Below, piece after piece: positions 49,428 to 60,836 of a stretch of 64,000 nt of DNA (position 1 is its first letter; each line of letters starts with the position of its first letter). The position numbers and the translations under genes are program-made. Origin of the DNA: Symsagittifera roscoffensis (lineage: Eukaryota > Xenacoelomorpha > Acoela > Convolutidae); NCBI RefSeq assembly GCF_963678635.1, contig NC_087066.1, positions 47,157,129 through 47,221,128 on the forward strand. The letters run 5' to 3'. A model generated the notes under the pieces. The model had not been told where the DNA came from and made no database searches. It saw only the letters and a program-made list of their open reading frames with translations.

Positions 49428-50329
49428 GTAAAAGCACTTTCTTTATCATCATGCTAACCAACATTGAACAGCTTGCGCGATCATCAATCTTAAATGTTTG
49501 GCCACAACACAATTATCTCCGATTTTTTTTCCAAGTATAGTGTGAGGGAATAATAACACCTTCTTAAAAAATTGTAGTTTTCAAGCTCTAATTTTTTACC
49601 AGCTCGCCTTTCCAACTTAGTTACAGCTTAGTTACAATTCACTAAGTATCTGAAGATCTTTATATGACGCTGTCAATAGTTTTTTTGGTGTTTTAATCAA
49701 AATGAAAATCAAGAAAAAAACCTTAGAACGCGTTGTAAAATTTGGTGCGGATTATTCTCGAAAAACATCGGACCTCTTTCCTGCAAAATTTTTTTATGAT
49801 TTGTTGACAAACATGCTACCTAGAAACTTGAGTTTTAAGCTGCAGTTTTTGAAGATCGTGAAATCTAGAAATTTCTTTAAGTTTCTCTTGATTCGCTTTC
49901 ATTTTGATCTATATGTTCTTAATAGTGTAGGCGAATGACCGGCATCCTTGAATTTTTCTATTTGTTTGATAAATCTTGTTCTCATTATGACTTGAATTGC
50001 AAAGAATGATTCACAGTTTTTGGTTTTGCATGTGGTACGAAGCACAGCTTCGCCCTGTGTTCAAATACTGTATCTCCAAAAAACTAGTCTAAAATTTTGC
50101 TATTCAGGCTCAAATAGAGTGAAGGATACAACTTAGTCTCTAGGTTTACAGGGCGATATATCTGTTTTTTATTATTATTCATAAGTTTTATATGAATGGT
50201 AATCTATTTTATAAGTGTAGTACAATCTGCAGGCCAATAATTTTTCATCGAAAAAAAAAACATTTGTTTTTACGTGTCAATGAACATTGCGAACACACTT
50301 CTGTAGATCCGGTTGTTTTTTTTTAGTTC
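49428..50329. other. 3' UTR / downstream flank of RPGR
   Basis: Follows the stop codon. I found no AATAAA in the first 900 bp. An S2/S1-type tail hairpin lies at 50025-50065 (GTACGAAGCACAGCTTCGCC). Confidence 0.35.
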
Positions 50330-50765
50330 TTTTGTTTCAGGAAAAAGCTTAAAATGTTTTCAATCCAATTTTTTTACGGTATGATTTTTTATTTATTTTT
50401 TGTTCAATTCAGTTCATTTGCTAAATGAAGTGCGAATGGTGCACAAAAAATTTCTTATTTCGATTTTATTTTTCAGGCTGTCTAACGTTATAATAAGTTC
50501 AACAAGTGCTCCAGCTTTCTCGTTTTAGGTTATTTCCTAATGAAAAACATGTGTATCAAAAATTTTTCTTGAAATTTAAAGAATTGATTTTAGAGTAATG
50601 AACGCAGCGAAGACTTATATAGGTCTTCGAGGGTATATATTATTTAAATATATATATTATTTAAATATGCGAAAATTGAAGTTTTTTCACAAAACAAGTC
50701 AGTTTTTTTCGGTTTCCTTGCGTTCATTAATTTTTTCCAACTTTCAGTTGGCTGTTTCTTTTGTT
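50330..50765 (+). mobile_element. Family M, two overlapping partial copies
   Basis: The first has TTGTTTCAGGAAAAAGCTTAAA. The second starts TAGAGTAATGAACGCAGCGAAG at 50592 and ends TTGCGTTCATTAATTTTTTCC. It contains a short ATATATTATTTAA duplication. Confidence 0.55.
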
Positions 50766-51689
50766 TTCAACCGTATTAGCTGCTACAAAGTCTGTTTGCG
50801 GAACGGACGTTCTTTAATAGTTGCACAGCAACTGGTTGCCTTTTTTCTTGGCCTCTATACTTCTCGTTTTCTTGAAGTTCTCGTTTTCTTTGTAGCAGCT
50901 CAATTCATAGTTGATAACACGAAATTAAAGGGATGCAAAGTTTATCATACCTTAACAGTTGACCAATTCTTCATCTGAACTTCAAGTCCTGCAAAAATGC
51001 AGGCAACCAATAAATGCTTGGATAACATTTGGCTTAAAATCAAAATTGAACTCTGCGCAATATGCTTTTGAAAGTGACCAAGTTTTGCTCTTCATCCTTT
51101 ATTTCATTTACTGTCATGTTTTGTTTTCCGGTCCTATCTTGTGTTTCATCGCTTCTTTATTACTTGCTTGCAACTTAAATGATTGGAAATTGCTTGATGA
51201 GGCGAACAAACAGGTAATTCTGGATTTTTGTTTAGAGAGAAAGAAGACGCGATTTCATCTGGTATCATCAGTAATCTAGAACTTCGGCTTAGCGTGAGTT
51301 CTTGCTGCGACACTTCATATAAAGTGTCTGAAATGCTAAAACAGTGCTAAAAACTATCTGTCTATCTTTTGCTGTGTATTTCAAATTGAATTTCTATAAT
51401 TTGAATTTTACTGCAGACCCTGTTAATGTACATAAATCAAATTGTAAGTATGTATAGCTGTTATCAAATTTCTTTTATATAATAAATTTCTCAGAACGAT
51501 TGTTTTAAGGCATTACGGATCTCTCAGTGGAGTATAAACTCTTCATTACTCTTTTTTTCTCGTAAAAAATTTTAAAAATATCTTTATCTCTTGAAACCTC
51601 AATAACTGCCAGGCCTCTTTCCACTTGGCCTAGTGGTAAAACTGTTGCCTTGGGATCCTAAATCGTAGAGTTTTAGCTGGACTTTTTGA
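50766..51689. other. Unassigned downstream sequence
   Basis: Two overlapping ORFs of 126 and 106 codons have no recognisable domain and no coding bias I can support. AATAAA occurs near 51008 and 51480 but cannot be tied to a transcript. Confidence 0.3.
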
Positions 51690-52330
51690 AAAGTCGATGA
51701 ACGTAGTTCAGACTCTTATATGGTCGCAATCATTTTTTTTTTAGTAAAAGTCTCTATCGAACACTGAAAAGTTTAAGAAAAAAGTGATCGAATTCTAGTT
51801 TTGATAATGGAATTTGATTGTCGGTTTTCCCACCGAATTTTAAAAATTTACGTTTGATCCACTTTGTTTTTTTTAGATTTTTTTTCAGGAAAAGCTAAAA
51901 AATGTTTTCAATCCAATTTTTTTTACGATATGATTGTTGATTTCTTTTTTGTTCAATTCTTAAACACTATTCTTAAATTCTTTAAGAAATTCTTAAACAC
52001 TATTCTTTAAGAAATCCACTATTCTTAAATTGGCTTCGATTTTATCGAAAAAAGGGCCAACCAAAATGCTCTAAAATTTTAAAACGGTTGAGGGGCAGCT
52101 GTTTTTTTTTTGACTTTCGAAAGTTGATATGAACAGAAATAAGATTTTTTCTTCAGCTTCACAACCTGATAATTCAAATTTTTTAAGGACAAAAGCTTTC
52201 TCGACTTTTTTAGATTCTGACATTTGAGATAAAAATATTTCGACATGCAATAATTTTTGTATCCGTTAGCTTACGATGCTAATTTGACGTTGAATTGTCA
52301 GTGCTGCGAAGCTTCGATTCGCCTCTGTGT
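51690..52330 (+). mobile_element. Family M copy with mixed interior and S-type tail
   Basis: Left end AGTCGATGAACGTAGTTCAGA. It contains a small local repeat (AAACACTATTCTTAA) near 51965-52025. It ends in a tail like the S elements (GCTGCGAAGCTTCGATTCGCC near 52307). Confidence 0.5.
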
Positions 52331-52379
52331 AATGTTCTTTAAGTCGTGGTGTCGGTGCATTAAGTAAGGTGCAGTTTTG

Positions 52380-53446
52380 AATGAAAAAAAAGTTCCGTTA
52401 TACAAATGAGCAAAACGTGAAAAAGCACGAAATTGTTTTCTTTTATTTTTGTCCGAATATTTTTTGACAGGAAAAGTCTTGAGTTTCGTTCACGCTCTGT
52501 TTTAATTTTTTTTTGGTTAGGATTATGAAATAATTCAGTGCGGTATTAAATTACAATTAAATGCAAAATTCGAGCTATTGTATGGGTATGTTAAGCATGT
52601 CCATTATTAATATTAGCATTCGATAAAGCGGTAGATTTTGCCGAAACTAACGTACATTTTTTTCTCCACTGTGGAAGACTGCCAAACAGAACATGAGTCA
52701 TGAGCCTCTATTTCGATCATAATTTCGAAATTTTTTAATGAAAAAAAAATCCGTTATACAAATGAGCAAAACGTGAAAAAGCACGAAATTGTTTTCACTG
52801 ATTTTTTTCCGAATATTTTTTGACAGGAAAAGTCTTAAATTTCGTTCCTGCTCTGTTTATATTTTTTTTGGTTAGGATTATGAAATAATTCAGTGCGGTA
52901 TTAAATTACAATTAAATGCAAAATTCGAGCTATTGTATGGGTATGTTAAGCATGTCCATTATTAATATTAGCATTCGATAAAGCGGTAGATTTTGCCGAA
53001 ACTAACGTACATTTTTTTCTCCACTGTGGAAGACTGCCAAACAGAACATGAGTCATGAGCCTCTATTTCGATCATAATTTCGAAATTTTTTAATGAAAAA
53101 AAAATCCGTTATACAAATGAGCAAAACGTGAAAAAGCACGAAATTGTTTTCACTGATTTTTTTCCGAATATTTTTTGACAGGAAAAGTCTTAAATTTCGT
53201 TCCTGCTCTGTTTATATTTTTTTTGGTTAGGATTATGAAATAATTCAGTGCGGTATTAAATTACAATTAAATGCAAAATTCGAGCTATTGTATGGGTATG
53301 TTAAGCATGTCAAATATTAAAATTAGTATTCGATAAAGCGGTAGATTTTGCCGAAACTAGCGTACATTTTTTTCTACACTGTGGAAGACTGCCAAACAGA
53401 ACATGAGTCATGAGATTCTATTTAGATCATAATTTCGAAATTTTTA
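52380..53446 (+). repeat. Tandem repeat, ~355 bp x 3
   Basis: TCCGTTATACAAATGAGCAA starts at 52394, 52750 and 53105, and each unit runs to TTTCGAAATTTTT. Units are nearly identical. The third has a few substitutions (for example CATGTCAAATATTAAAATTA). Each contains TTTTTTGACAGGAAAAGTCTT, the family M block. Confidence 0.95.
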
Positions 53447-53699
53447 AACCCTAGAATTTATGCCAGTTCTAAAATTACAGTTTGCTTTACTTTTGAAAAT
53501 CATTCGCTGAAAGAAATACAAATTGGGGTCTCCAACATCGAAAAGGAAAATGTTTCACTTTTCTCAAAAACTTTAACTTTTCTCAGAAACTACGTTGCCA
53601 AGTGTTTTTAAAAAGTGGTACTAGTGGTAAGTGGTACGAATAGAAAGTGATACTTATGGCAATTATGGAAAATGGTACTAACGGAAAAAAAACGTTAGA

Positions 53700-54430
53700 T
53701 TTTCCATTGAAGTATTGTGTCTAAATACTCCCTTTGTCTCTTTTTGCTTTACCCCTTCGTCTACATCCTACCGAATAATCTGCGGGGAAATATTAAACCC
53801 ATTTTCTTGATTTTTGATTTTTTGACAACTACTTCCCAAATCTGAAATTTTGTTTTCAATGAGCATAACAAATTTAAAAAGCTCCCCTGCTAAGCTCATT
53901 TTACACATTAAAATTTATGCTCTTGGAACAGTCACTTCTTTGATTTTTTAATTCTTTTTGACTTTTAGCAAAACAGTTTGTGGGTTCAATGGAGATAACT
54001 ATCCTGCCAAATCTGATATCATAGGTTCAATCAAAGCAACAGGTTTGATTACACCCAATTTCCTTTAGAAAAAAAAATTGGCCTTCAAGGAGTCAAAATT
54101 TTGAAACTTGACCGTTTTTTGGAAACATTTTGACTTTACTCGAACAATACCGTGCCAATTTTCAGGTTAATTATTCAATCAGAAACCCGGCTCTTGGGTT
54201 CTTCTCTACTTTCGCGGCCACGGCCTTCTTTTTGCAGAAAAAAAATTATAGTTTTCTGGAACTCAGGTTTTTGAACTTTTAACCGTTTTTAAGAAACGTT
54301 GAGTTTTCTAAATAATTGCCGTATAAACTCTGAAATAGAGTCGAAGCGAAATAACTGTTTGCAGAATTTCTTTCACAGAAGCGGCTACTTCTCTGTTCAT
54401 GGGTTCAAATTTGAAAGTCCTGCTATATAT
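53700..54430 (+). repeat. Repeat shared with 30000-30700
   Basis: Same order of blocks (TTTGCTTTACCCC, CTGCCAAATCTGATATCATAG). Non-coding. Confidence 0.45.
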
Positions 54431-54509
54431 TTCAGTGTAATGTTTCAAACTACTGCGAATTACATTGTTTGTACGTGACAACTATCAATGATCTTCTTAA
54501 AAGTTATAA

Positions 54510-54955
54510 GGTTTTTAGGAATCATGAACGTTTTGAAAACTCTTATGTAGATCTTGGTAATTTTTTTGTTTAATTTTCTGGAGAAAACTTGAAATTTGTT
54601 TAGGCTCAAAGTTACTTTTCGTGGTTTGATTTTTTTTAAGTTCATTTCATTTTTTCAAAAAAAAGAAGGCGAACTCCACTATCAAACAGAGAAAGGTCGC
54701 GAAAAACGTAATTGTTTTCTTACTTCGAAAATGAAAATTAATTATCAAATTTTCCAGAGAAAAAAAATTATTTAGGATCCAGCTTTTTAAAAAAAGAGAA
54801 CATAAAATGTTCACGAAATTCCAAGAACTTCAATGTCAAAAATTGTTTAATTTCAAAATTCGAAAAATGAAGCTTTTCAAAAAAACAAATCAGTATTTCT
54901 TCTGTTTCCGTGCGCTCATGAAGTTTTCCATTTGTCTCTCGGCTATGATTTATCC
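54510..54955 (+). mobile_element. Family M copy, diverged
   Basis: Left end AATCATGAACGTTTTGAAAACTC; interior CACTATCAAACAGAGAAAGG; right end CGTGCGCTCATGAAG, with the hairpin lost. Confidence 0.55.
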
Positions 54956-55392
54956 TTTTTGTTTTTTTTGTTAAGTTGAATGACTAGTGTTAAAAAGTTT
55001 CCACTTGTTAGATTTGTTAGTTTAGGTTACTGATTGAAATCATCCAGACAAAACAAATAGAGAAAAAACTTAAACGTTTTTTTTTCTTTGAACTGGGCTG
55101 AATTTAGAAAAAAATGTTTGGGACAAGTTTTGCATACTGAAAAACCATATTTATCGAATTTTTGATCTTTTTCATTTTTATTTTTGCGTTTTGTAGTTTC
55201 CTTTTGTTTTTGCCAAAAAGTTTTTGGCGTTTTTAATTCATTATCTTAATATTTCGTCGAGTTTTGGTTCAACAAACTTTGGTCTGAGATGGAAACATGG
55301 TAAATTTGCACATGTATGGGCAAAAATTGTTGATTAATTTGGTAAAATTGCTATCTGAAGGTTCAAATAGCCCTGCGTTTTGAAGTAAGTTT

Positions 55393-55441
55393 TGATTCAT
55401 AAAGCTACGCAGGTTTGCTTCACCTGCGTAGCTTTATGAAT
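55393..55441. repeat. Perfect 21-bp hairpin
   Basis: GATTCATAAAGCTACGCAGG at 55393, plus T, is the exact reverse complement of 55421-55441. The 7-nt loop is TTGCTTC. It lies in otherwise plain A+T-rich sequence. Confidence 0.95.
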
Positions 55442-56988
55442 CTACAAAATTCCTGAAAAATGAGCAGATTTTTTGATTTTTGTGCGCCTCAAAACCTCTA
55501 TAAAAAAGCTGCTTGCTGATTTTTTTATAAAGGTTTGGCTATTCATTTTGCTACAGTCAGTTGTTATTTTTATTCCTATTATATCATCGGTTGATGCAAT
55601 TTTCTCGTTTGTTCATTTAATTTGACCGAGAAATTACCCTTTCAAAAAACCTTTCAAAAAACGGAAATGTATTGTATTTAAATAAATATGAGCTCTAAAC
55701 TAACAATTTTATGCAACAATTTTTTTTATATTTTCTACAGTATACAATTGATTCCATCTAGATGACAAATCATTTATTATTGTTCAGGCACTCAAAAAAT
55801 GTTAGCAGTACTTCTTCTCTTCTATGTTTTAGTAATATTTGTGTCAGTGTTAAATTCTTGGGTGATTCAATCAACAATTTTTTAAATGACAGTTTTTTCT
55901 CCTGTTTTTTTAACTAAATGTCTGAGTAACATTTTAATTTAGTTGTAATCAACGATGCGTGAAATACTGGGTGGGATTGTTGATACTTTGAGGCCCTCTT
56001 AGATCCACTGACACCCTAAGACATTCCTGCTAATCCCTTTTAATTTGTGGAAAATTAAGACCAAATTATTGAAAAATGTCAATTTTGCTGAACTGAATTT
56101 GTCTAAGCAGGCATGAAAACTGATCTTGCCCGTCCTAATTCTGTAATTGTTACAACTTGGCGTCAAAAAGTTCAATTTCTTTTTGCTTTATCGAATGAAA
56201 AAACCGGAATGAGAAAGTATATTTCAGATTTCAGCTCTTGAAATTTATTGAAATTTTGCTATCAAGACCAACAGAACAAAGTTTGGCTAAAGGAAGGCGT
56301 CAAAATAGCAGATTTATTTAAAAACAGTATAAATTTTGATTGTCGGTTCCGTTAAGAAACATTTACGTATTTCAAACAGAACGATCAAATCAAATTTTTT
56401 TATCACTCTTCCGTTTTTATTGGTGATCAAGATAAAATAAAAATTTGCAAAAATTTAAACAAAAATGGATGATTGCAAATTATCTGTTTGCGAAGCTATC
56501 TGCGGCGCGCAACTTTTTCCGCATAAATATATTATACAATGTGGAATCTAAATGGAATGCAAGATGCAGTATAAACGAATTCCGAGGCATATTTTTTCCT
56601 CTTTTTTACCCATTGGTCCCTAAGGAGGGGTATTAGTCTAAGAGAGGGGCCAAAAATAGTGGGATTAAGTGTCCATGAATTTTAAGATGGAACTTCTAAT
56701 CCTTTAATTCTGAACGAGAGCTTGTAGCACAATTTCTCCTGTGCAAGTTTGATTGTATGAATTAAAAAGAAGAACCCCAATTAATCTGGGCGAGATTCTT
56801 CTGAAAATCCAATAAAACCACTTCTGCCAACAACACAATAAGACATCTGACAGTGTAAAAGTTGGATAAAGAGACGGTTAGAAAACAGACTGTCGTTTAA
56901 TTATTCTTAAAGGCTCGGTATTCAATCTATATGGCTGCGCAGTAGTTTGCACTCAAGTTACCGAAAAGAAACAAACATTTATTTCAAA
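55442..56988. other. Unassigned A+T-rich sequence
   Basis: No recognised element or gene on either strand. Confidence 0.4.
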
Positions 56989-57420
56989 CAGGGGCGGATC
57001 TAGGATTTTCTCGACTGGAAGGGGAGTTTGGTTTTTCAAAAACTGTTCCAATATTTTGTTGACTTCTTTTAGGTCGAATAATTATCCGGATAATTATTTT
57101 TCTGAGCTCTCCCAAATTACTACAAAGGCCCTATTCTGACCAAACTTTCTGCACAGGAGAATTTTTGCAAAAAATAAACAGGACAAAAAGTATGTGTTTT
57201 TTTCACTTTTTGGAAAATTTTGACCGAACAATCCTCGTCAAAATTAGTATAATTTGGCGCCAAATGTGCCTTACAAAATTTTTTGAGTCGATCAGCCAAA
57301 AATTGGATGTCTCAAAATAGTACAAAATATGGAATCCTTTGTGTCGACGGGAAGTCAAATCCCTGAGAGAAAAGGGACATGCTTCCCGCCCAGTCCCTGA
57401 ACGCCTCCCCCCTGCTTTAA
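56989..57420 (+). mobile_element. hAT-like MITE copy
   Basis: Starts CAGGGGCGGATCTAGGATTT; the interior shares GGCGCCAAATGTGCCTTA and GTCAAATCCCTGAG with 60525-60836. The right inverted end is not clear. Confidence 0.6.
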
Positions 57421-60077
57421 CCACAAAAAACAATACACCGAATGATATCCACTGCCATCATTGCAAAAGGAGTAATCAAAAAACATTAATTTTTTTCTAA
57501 TTAAATTTTTCTTTAAAAAATTGATAGTTTTCAAAAAACCAATTTTAAATTTTTATCTCAATAATATATATTAAGCAGAGAGTTAAAATTGTCTTTTTAA
57601 TCCGTATCAATCTACCGGTCAAATGTTTTTAAAAGAAAAATTGTTCGTCGGTAATATAAATCATGTCGGAATAGCCAATGGGTCTCGGCTTTCAGAAATC
57701 TTCAATTTTCTAAATTTGAATCAAGACAAAAAAGCTTTACGAGTACTTGAATCACTGGGATGTTGCATTTGCGTTACGCGAATTTTGGCAAAAAAACTTC
57801 CTTATGTCATAGTTCTTTCCAGTCAATTTCATTGACGTAGTCGGATCAGTAATGATCTAGCTATTTGGTTGTCGTGAACGGGTAACAATAATTCTCAGGC
57901 CTAAGATGGTAAAAAATTGTGAGCAAATAAGCTTAAGCAATTTTCAATAACAACTTAAGATGATGTTGGGGCCTCTCCTTTGCTTGGGTTGTCGTTAAAA
58001 AATCATAAAATAGTTTGATAAGAAAAACTAACACTGATTAATGAAGCCTCTTTTTTTGATAAGTAACGTGACGGCTTCTTTTCTAATTATGAATTATTAC
58101 GGTTTGAGGCAACCAGAGTCAATCAAGATTAATTTTCACCGCGAACCTTTATGGTATCATCAATAGACGTAGGTTTTGTTAGCGATGGCGAAAAGTTTAA
58201 CTAAAAGGCTCTTTTTCAAAACAGCGGTTGTTCAAGGCCCAATATAATCTGGGATTTTTGCTTGAGGATGAGGCGAGATAACCCAGCGCAGAGAATTGAT
58301 CAAAGTATTTATGCGTTTTTACACAGGCACAACAGTAGTTCTCCTCGTTTTTTGGTAATTTCTTTCGTGCTAAAATGGTCCTAAAACTTCAAATTTTTTT
58401 CGAATAATTCACTCACAGGAGCTAACAGGACATTTCCGAATAATTCCGTCTGTTACAGATAATGAGCCAATCTAGACGTCACTTTATTTTTGTAAAAAAA
58501 AAAAATTAAGCACAAATCAGCTTTTTAAAAGTTTTTTTGCCCGCATAACAACAAAACTTCAAACTGTTGCTCTTGTTTTTCGGAATGTTTAAACTATTTT
58601 GCGATAACTTTTGTGTGATGGGTTCAAAAAACACTGCGATCGGTTATAATTCAAGTCAAAAGTTCTTGATAACTTCTTGATAACGCTTTATGCATTCTGT
58701 GAGAAAGCTTGCCCCTACTTTATATCACATAGCGCAAAAAAAATTTTTGGTATAAATGGCTTGCCTTTCTTTAAATAATTTTGATTTTCGTTTTGACCGT
58801 TGAAAATGGGGAGGAACCTTGTATTCTGGTTTATTTTAATTTATTTTGTTTTCCAAGCACTATTAAAAACCACAAAAAATATTGGAATGGGGAATTGATC
58901 TATCATACTGAAATCCTTGCACTCGTGATTCGAACGACACTTGAAAATTTTCGAACAAAAAACAGTGTTGAGGAAAACCGGTTTAAGGTTTTTGAAATTA
59001 AGTTTAATTTCGAGCGACTAAAGAGACCAAGTAACCATAATTATACAAAAGGCAGCTAAAAATTTAGGCTAAAAAAATGATATTACTGAAAAGAAAACTT
59101 ATTTGGGTAAGTTCAATTGGCGTTTCGCTGACAAAAAAAAGATCTCATCAAAAAAGAAACTTGAATTATTGTGCAAAAAAAAATTAGAAAAAAAAATTGA
59201 AATTTCACTAGCTTACTAAGATTTTAAAACTTTGTGCAGTGTTTATATTGCCCACGCACTAAAAAAAAACGACACTTTTTTGGCGGAAAAAGAAAAAAAT
59301 TGTAGTTTTTTATGAATGTGATTGGAACATTCTGTGCTACTTGCATAGCAACTAGCTATCCTTTCCTATTTAATTTTCTGCTTTTTGTGCGCGCTGAAAA
59401 TATGAATCAAATTGTGACTTATCTAGCAACCAAAAAAAAATTTAAATTTTACAGGCGAAATTCTAAAGTTTTGATTCGAAAGTCAATAAAATTATCTGCC
59501 CGAAACTATCACTTTGATCTACATAATTGGTTATAGCGATGAAAACGCTCCCAGTAGAAACAAGACAGCTCCTATATCAGGGCAAAGCCCTGATTGTTCC
59601 GACTGCCCCTTAATCTATATCAATTAGTTTTGGGAAAAAAATATTGAAAGATCAAGTGAGAAATATCAAGTGTCAAATGTCAAGTAAGGAAATTAAAACG
59701 ACCAATTAGCTTAGCTAGCCACAATTCAAGTTGGAACTATTTTGTTGTGGGGGAGAATTTGTCACGCATAAATAGTTCTGGTTACGCTTTCAGCATTATG
59801 AATAAAATCTTGGACGCGAAGCATAACTTAGTCTATAGCATGGCCAAATTGGCAATTTTCAAACTCACAGAACTTAGCAAAAAAGATTGAAAATAGAATA
59901 TCTTTTTTAATTTGTTTTCACGGATTTGATTCCTTGAATGGGGTAAAAATATTGTTTGGTAAAAACTTATTATTACGAGCGCCAAAAATAGACTGAATTA
60001 ACAATAACTTTCAGCTGTCTTTGAGTAGAAAGTGATTTCATTTTTTTGTATAAAATATATATTTATGTGTTGAATGT
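57421..60077. other. Unassigned downstream sequence
   Basis: Only one repeated block seen: TATCAGGGCAAAGCCCTGAT (59575-59594), a hairpin matching 47217. Short ORFs here have no recognised domain. Confidence 0.35.
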
Positions 60078-60500
60078 GGTCAGTGGCGTGCGCAGAAATT
60101 TTCCTAGGGGACGATATTCCAAAAAAATTTTGAAGCTTTTGTGGACCTTTTTTTTAGGTCGACCAATTGGATTTTCCGAGCTATCCGAAAATACTAAAAG
60201 GATCCTATTTTGTCCAATTTTTTCTGCGGCGCAGGCAAGTTTTCTAAAAAACCGGCCAAAAAAACGTAGTTTTTGGGCATTTTTTGGAAAATTTTGGCAA
60301 AAAATGCGTTTTTTTTTTGGAGCGCGCTCCTCCCTCAAATTTAGTTATTTTGGCATCAAAGACGCTTTTAGAAAAATTTTGAGTATAGTCAGCCAAAAGT
60401 GGATGTCGTAAAATTATACTAAAAGGAGAACGCTTTCGAAAATTTTCTCAACCAGAATTGAGGAAAAGGCTTTTTTGTCGTTCTTTTTGCCTTGTCGGAA
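60078..60500 (+). mobile_element. hAT-like MITE, variant copy
   Basis: Starts GTCAGTGGCGTGCGCAGAAAT. The interior GGTCGACCAATTGGATTTTCC and GCCAAAAGTGGATGTC match the next copy. Right end worn. Confidence 0.55.
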
Positions 60501-60524
60501 ACCCCGAAAACTTTTAATTTTTTT

Positions 60525-60836
60525 CAGGGGCGGATCTACAATTTTCTCGAGGGTGGGTTCAACAACTTTTTTTAAGGTCGACCAAATTGATTCTCCGAGC
60601 TCTCCTAAAGAACAAAAAAGACGCTATTTTGGTCAAAAAAATCGCGTTTTTTATTTGCGCGCGCTCACCCTCAAAGTTAGTATATATTGGCGCCAAAGGC
60701 GCCTTTAGAAAATTTTTAGGCTCGGTCGGCCAACAATGGATTTCTTGAAAAGTACCAAAGAGGGGACCCTTTGGGTCAACAGGGTGTCGAATCCCTGAGG
60801 GGGGCATCCGCCCCCCCCCCCCTAAATTCGCCCCTA
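60525..60836 (+). mobile_element. hAT-like MITE, both ends present
   Basis: Left terminus CAGGGGCGGATCTACA; right terminus CCTAAATTCGCCCCT, an imperfect inverted copy of the left. 312 bp, non-coding. I could not confirm an 8-bp target duplication. Confidence 0.65.

Noticed and set aside
46806-47429. 207-codon - strand ORF opposite exon 26 (and those at 15424 and 46151)
   Set aside because: S/F/L-rich shadow of GAK/AAR-rich exons, with no domain. The + strand has matching splice sites and phases.
50598-51279. Downstream protein-coding gene (126- and 106-codon ORFs)
   Set aside because: Overlaps a family M copy, has no recognisable domain and no coding bias beyond A+T-rich chance.
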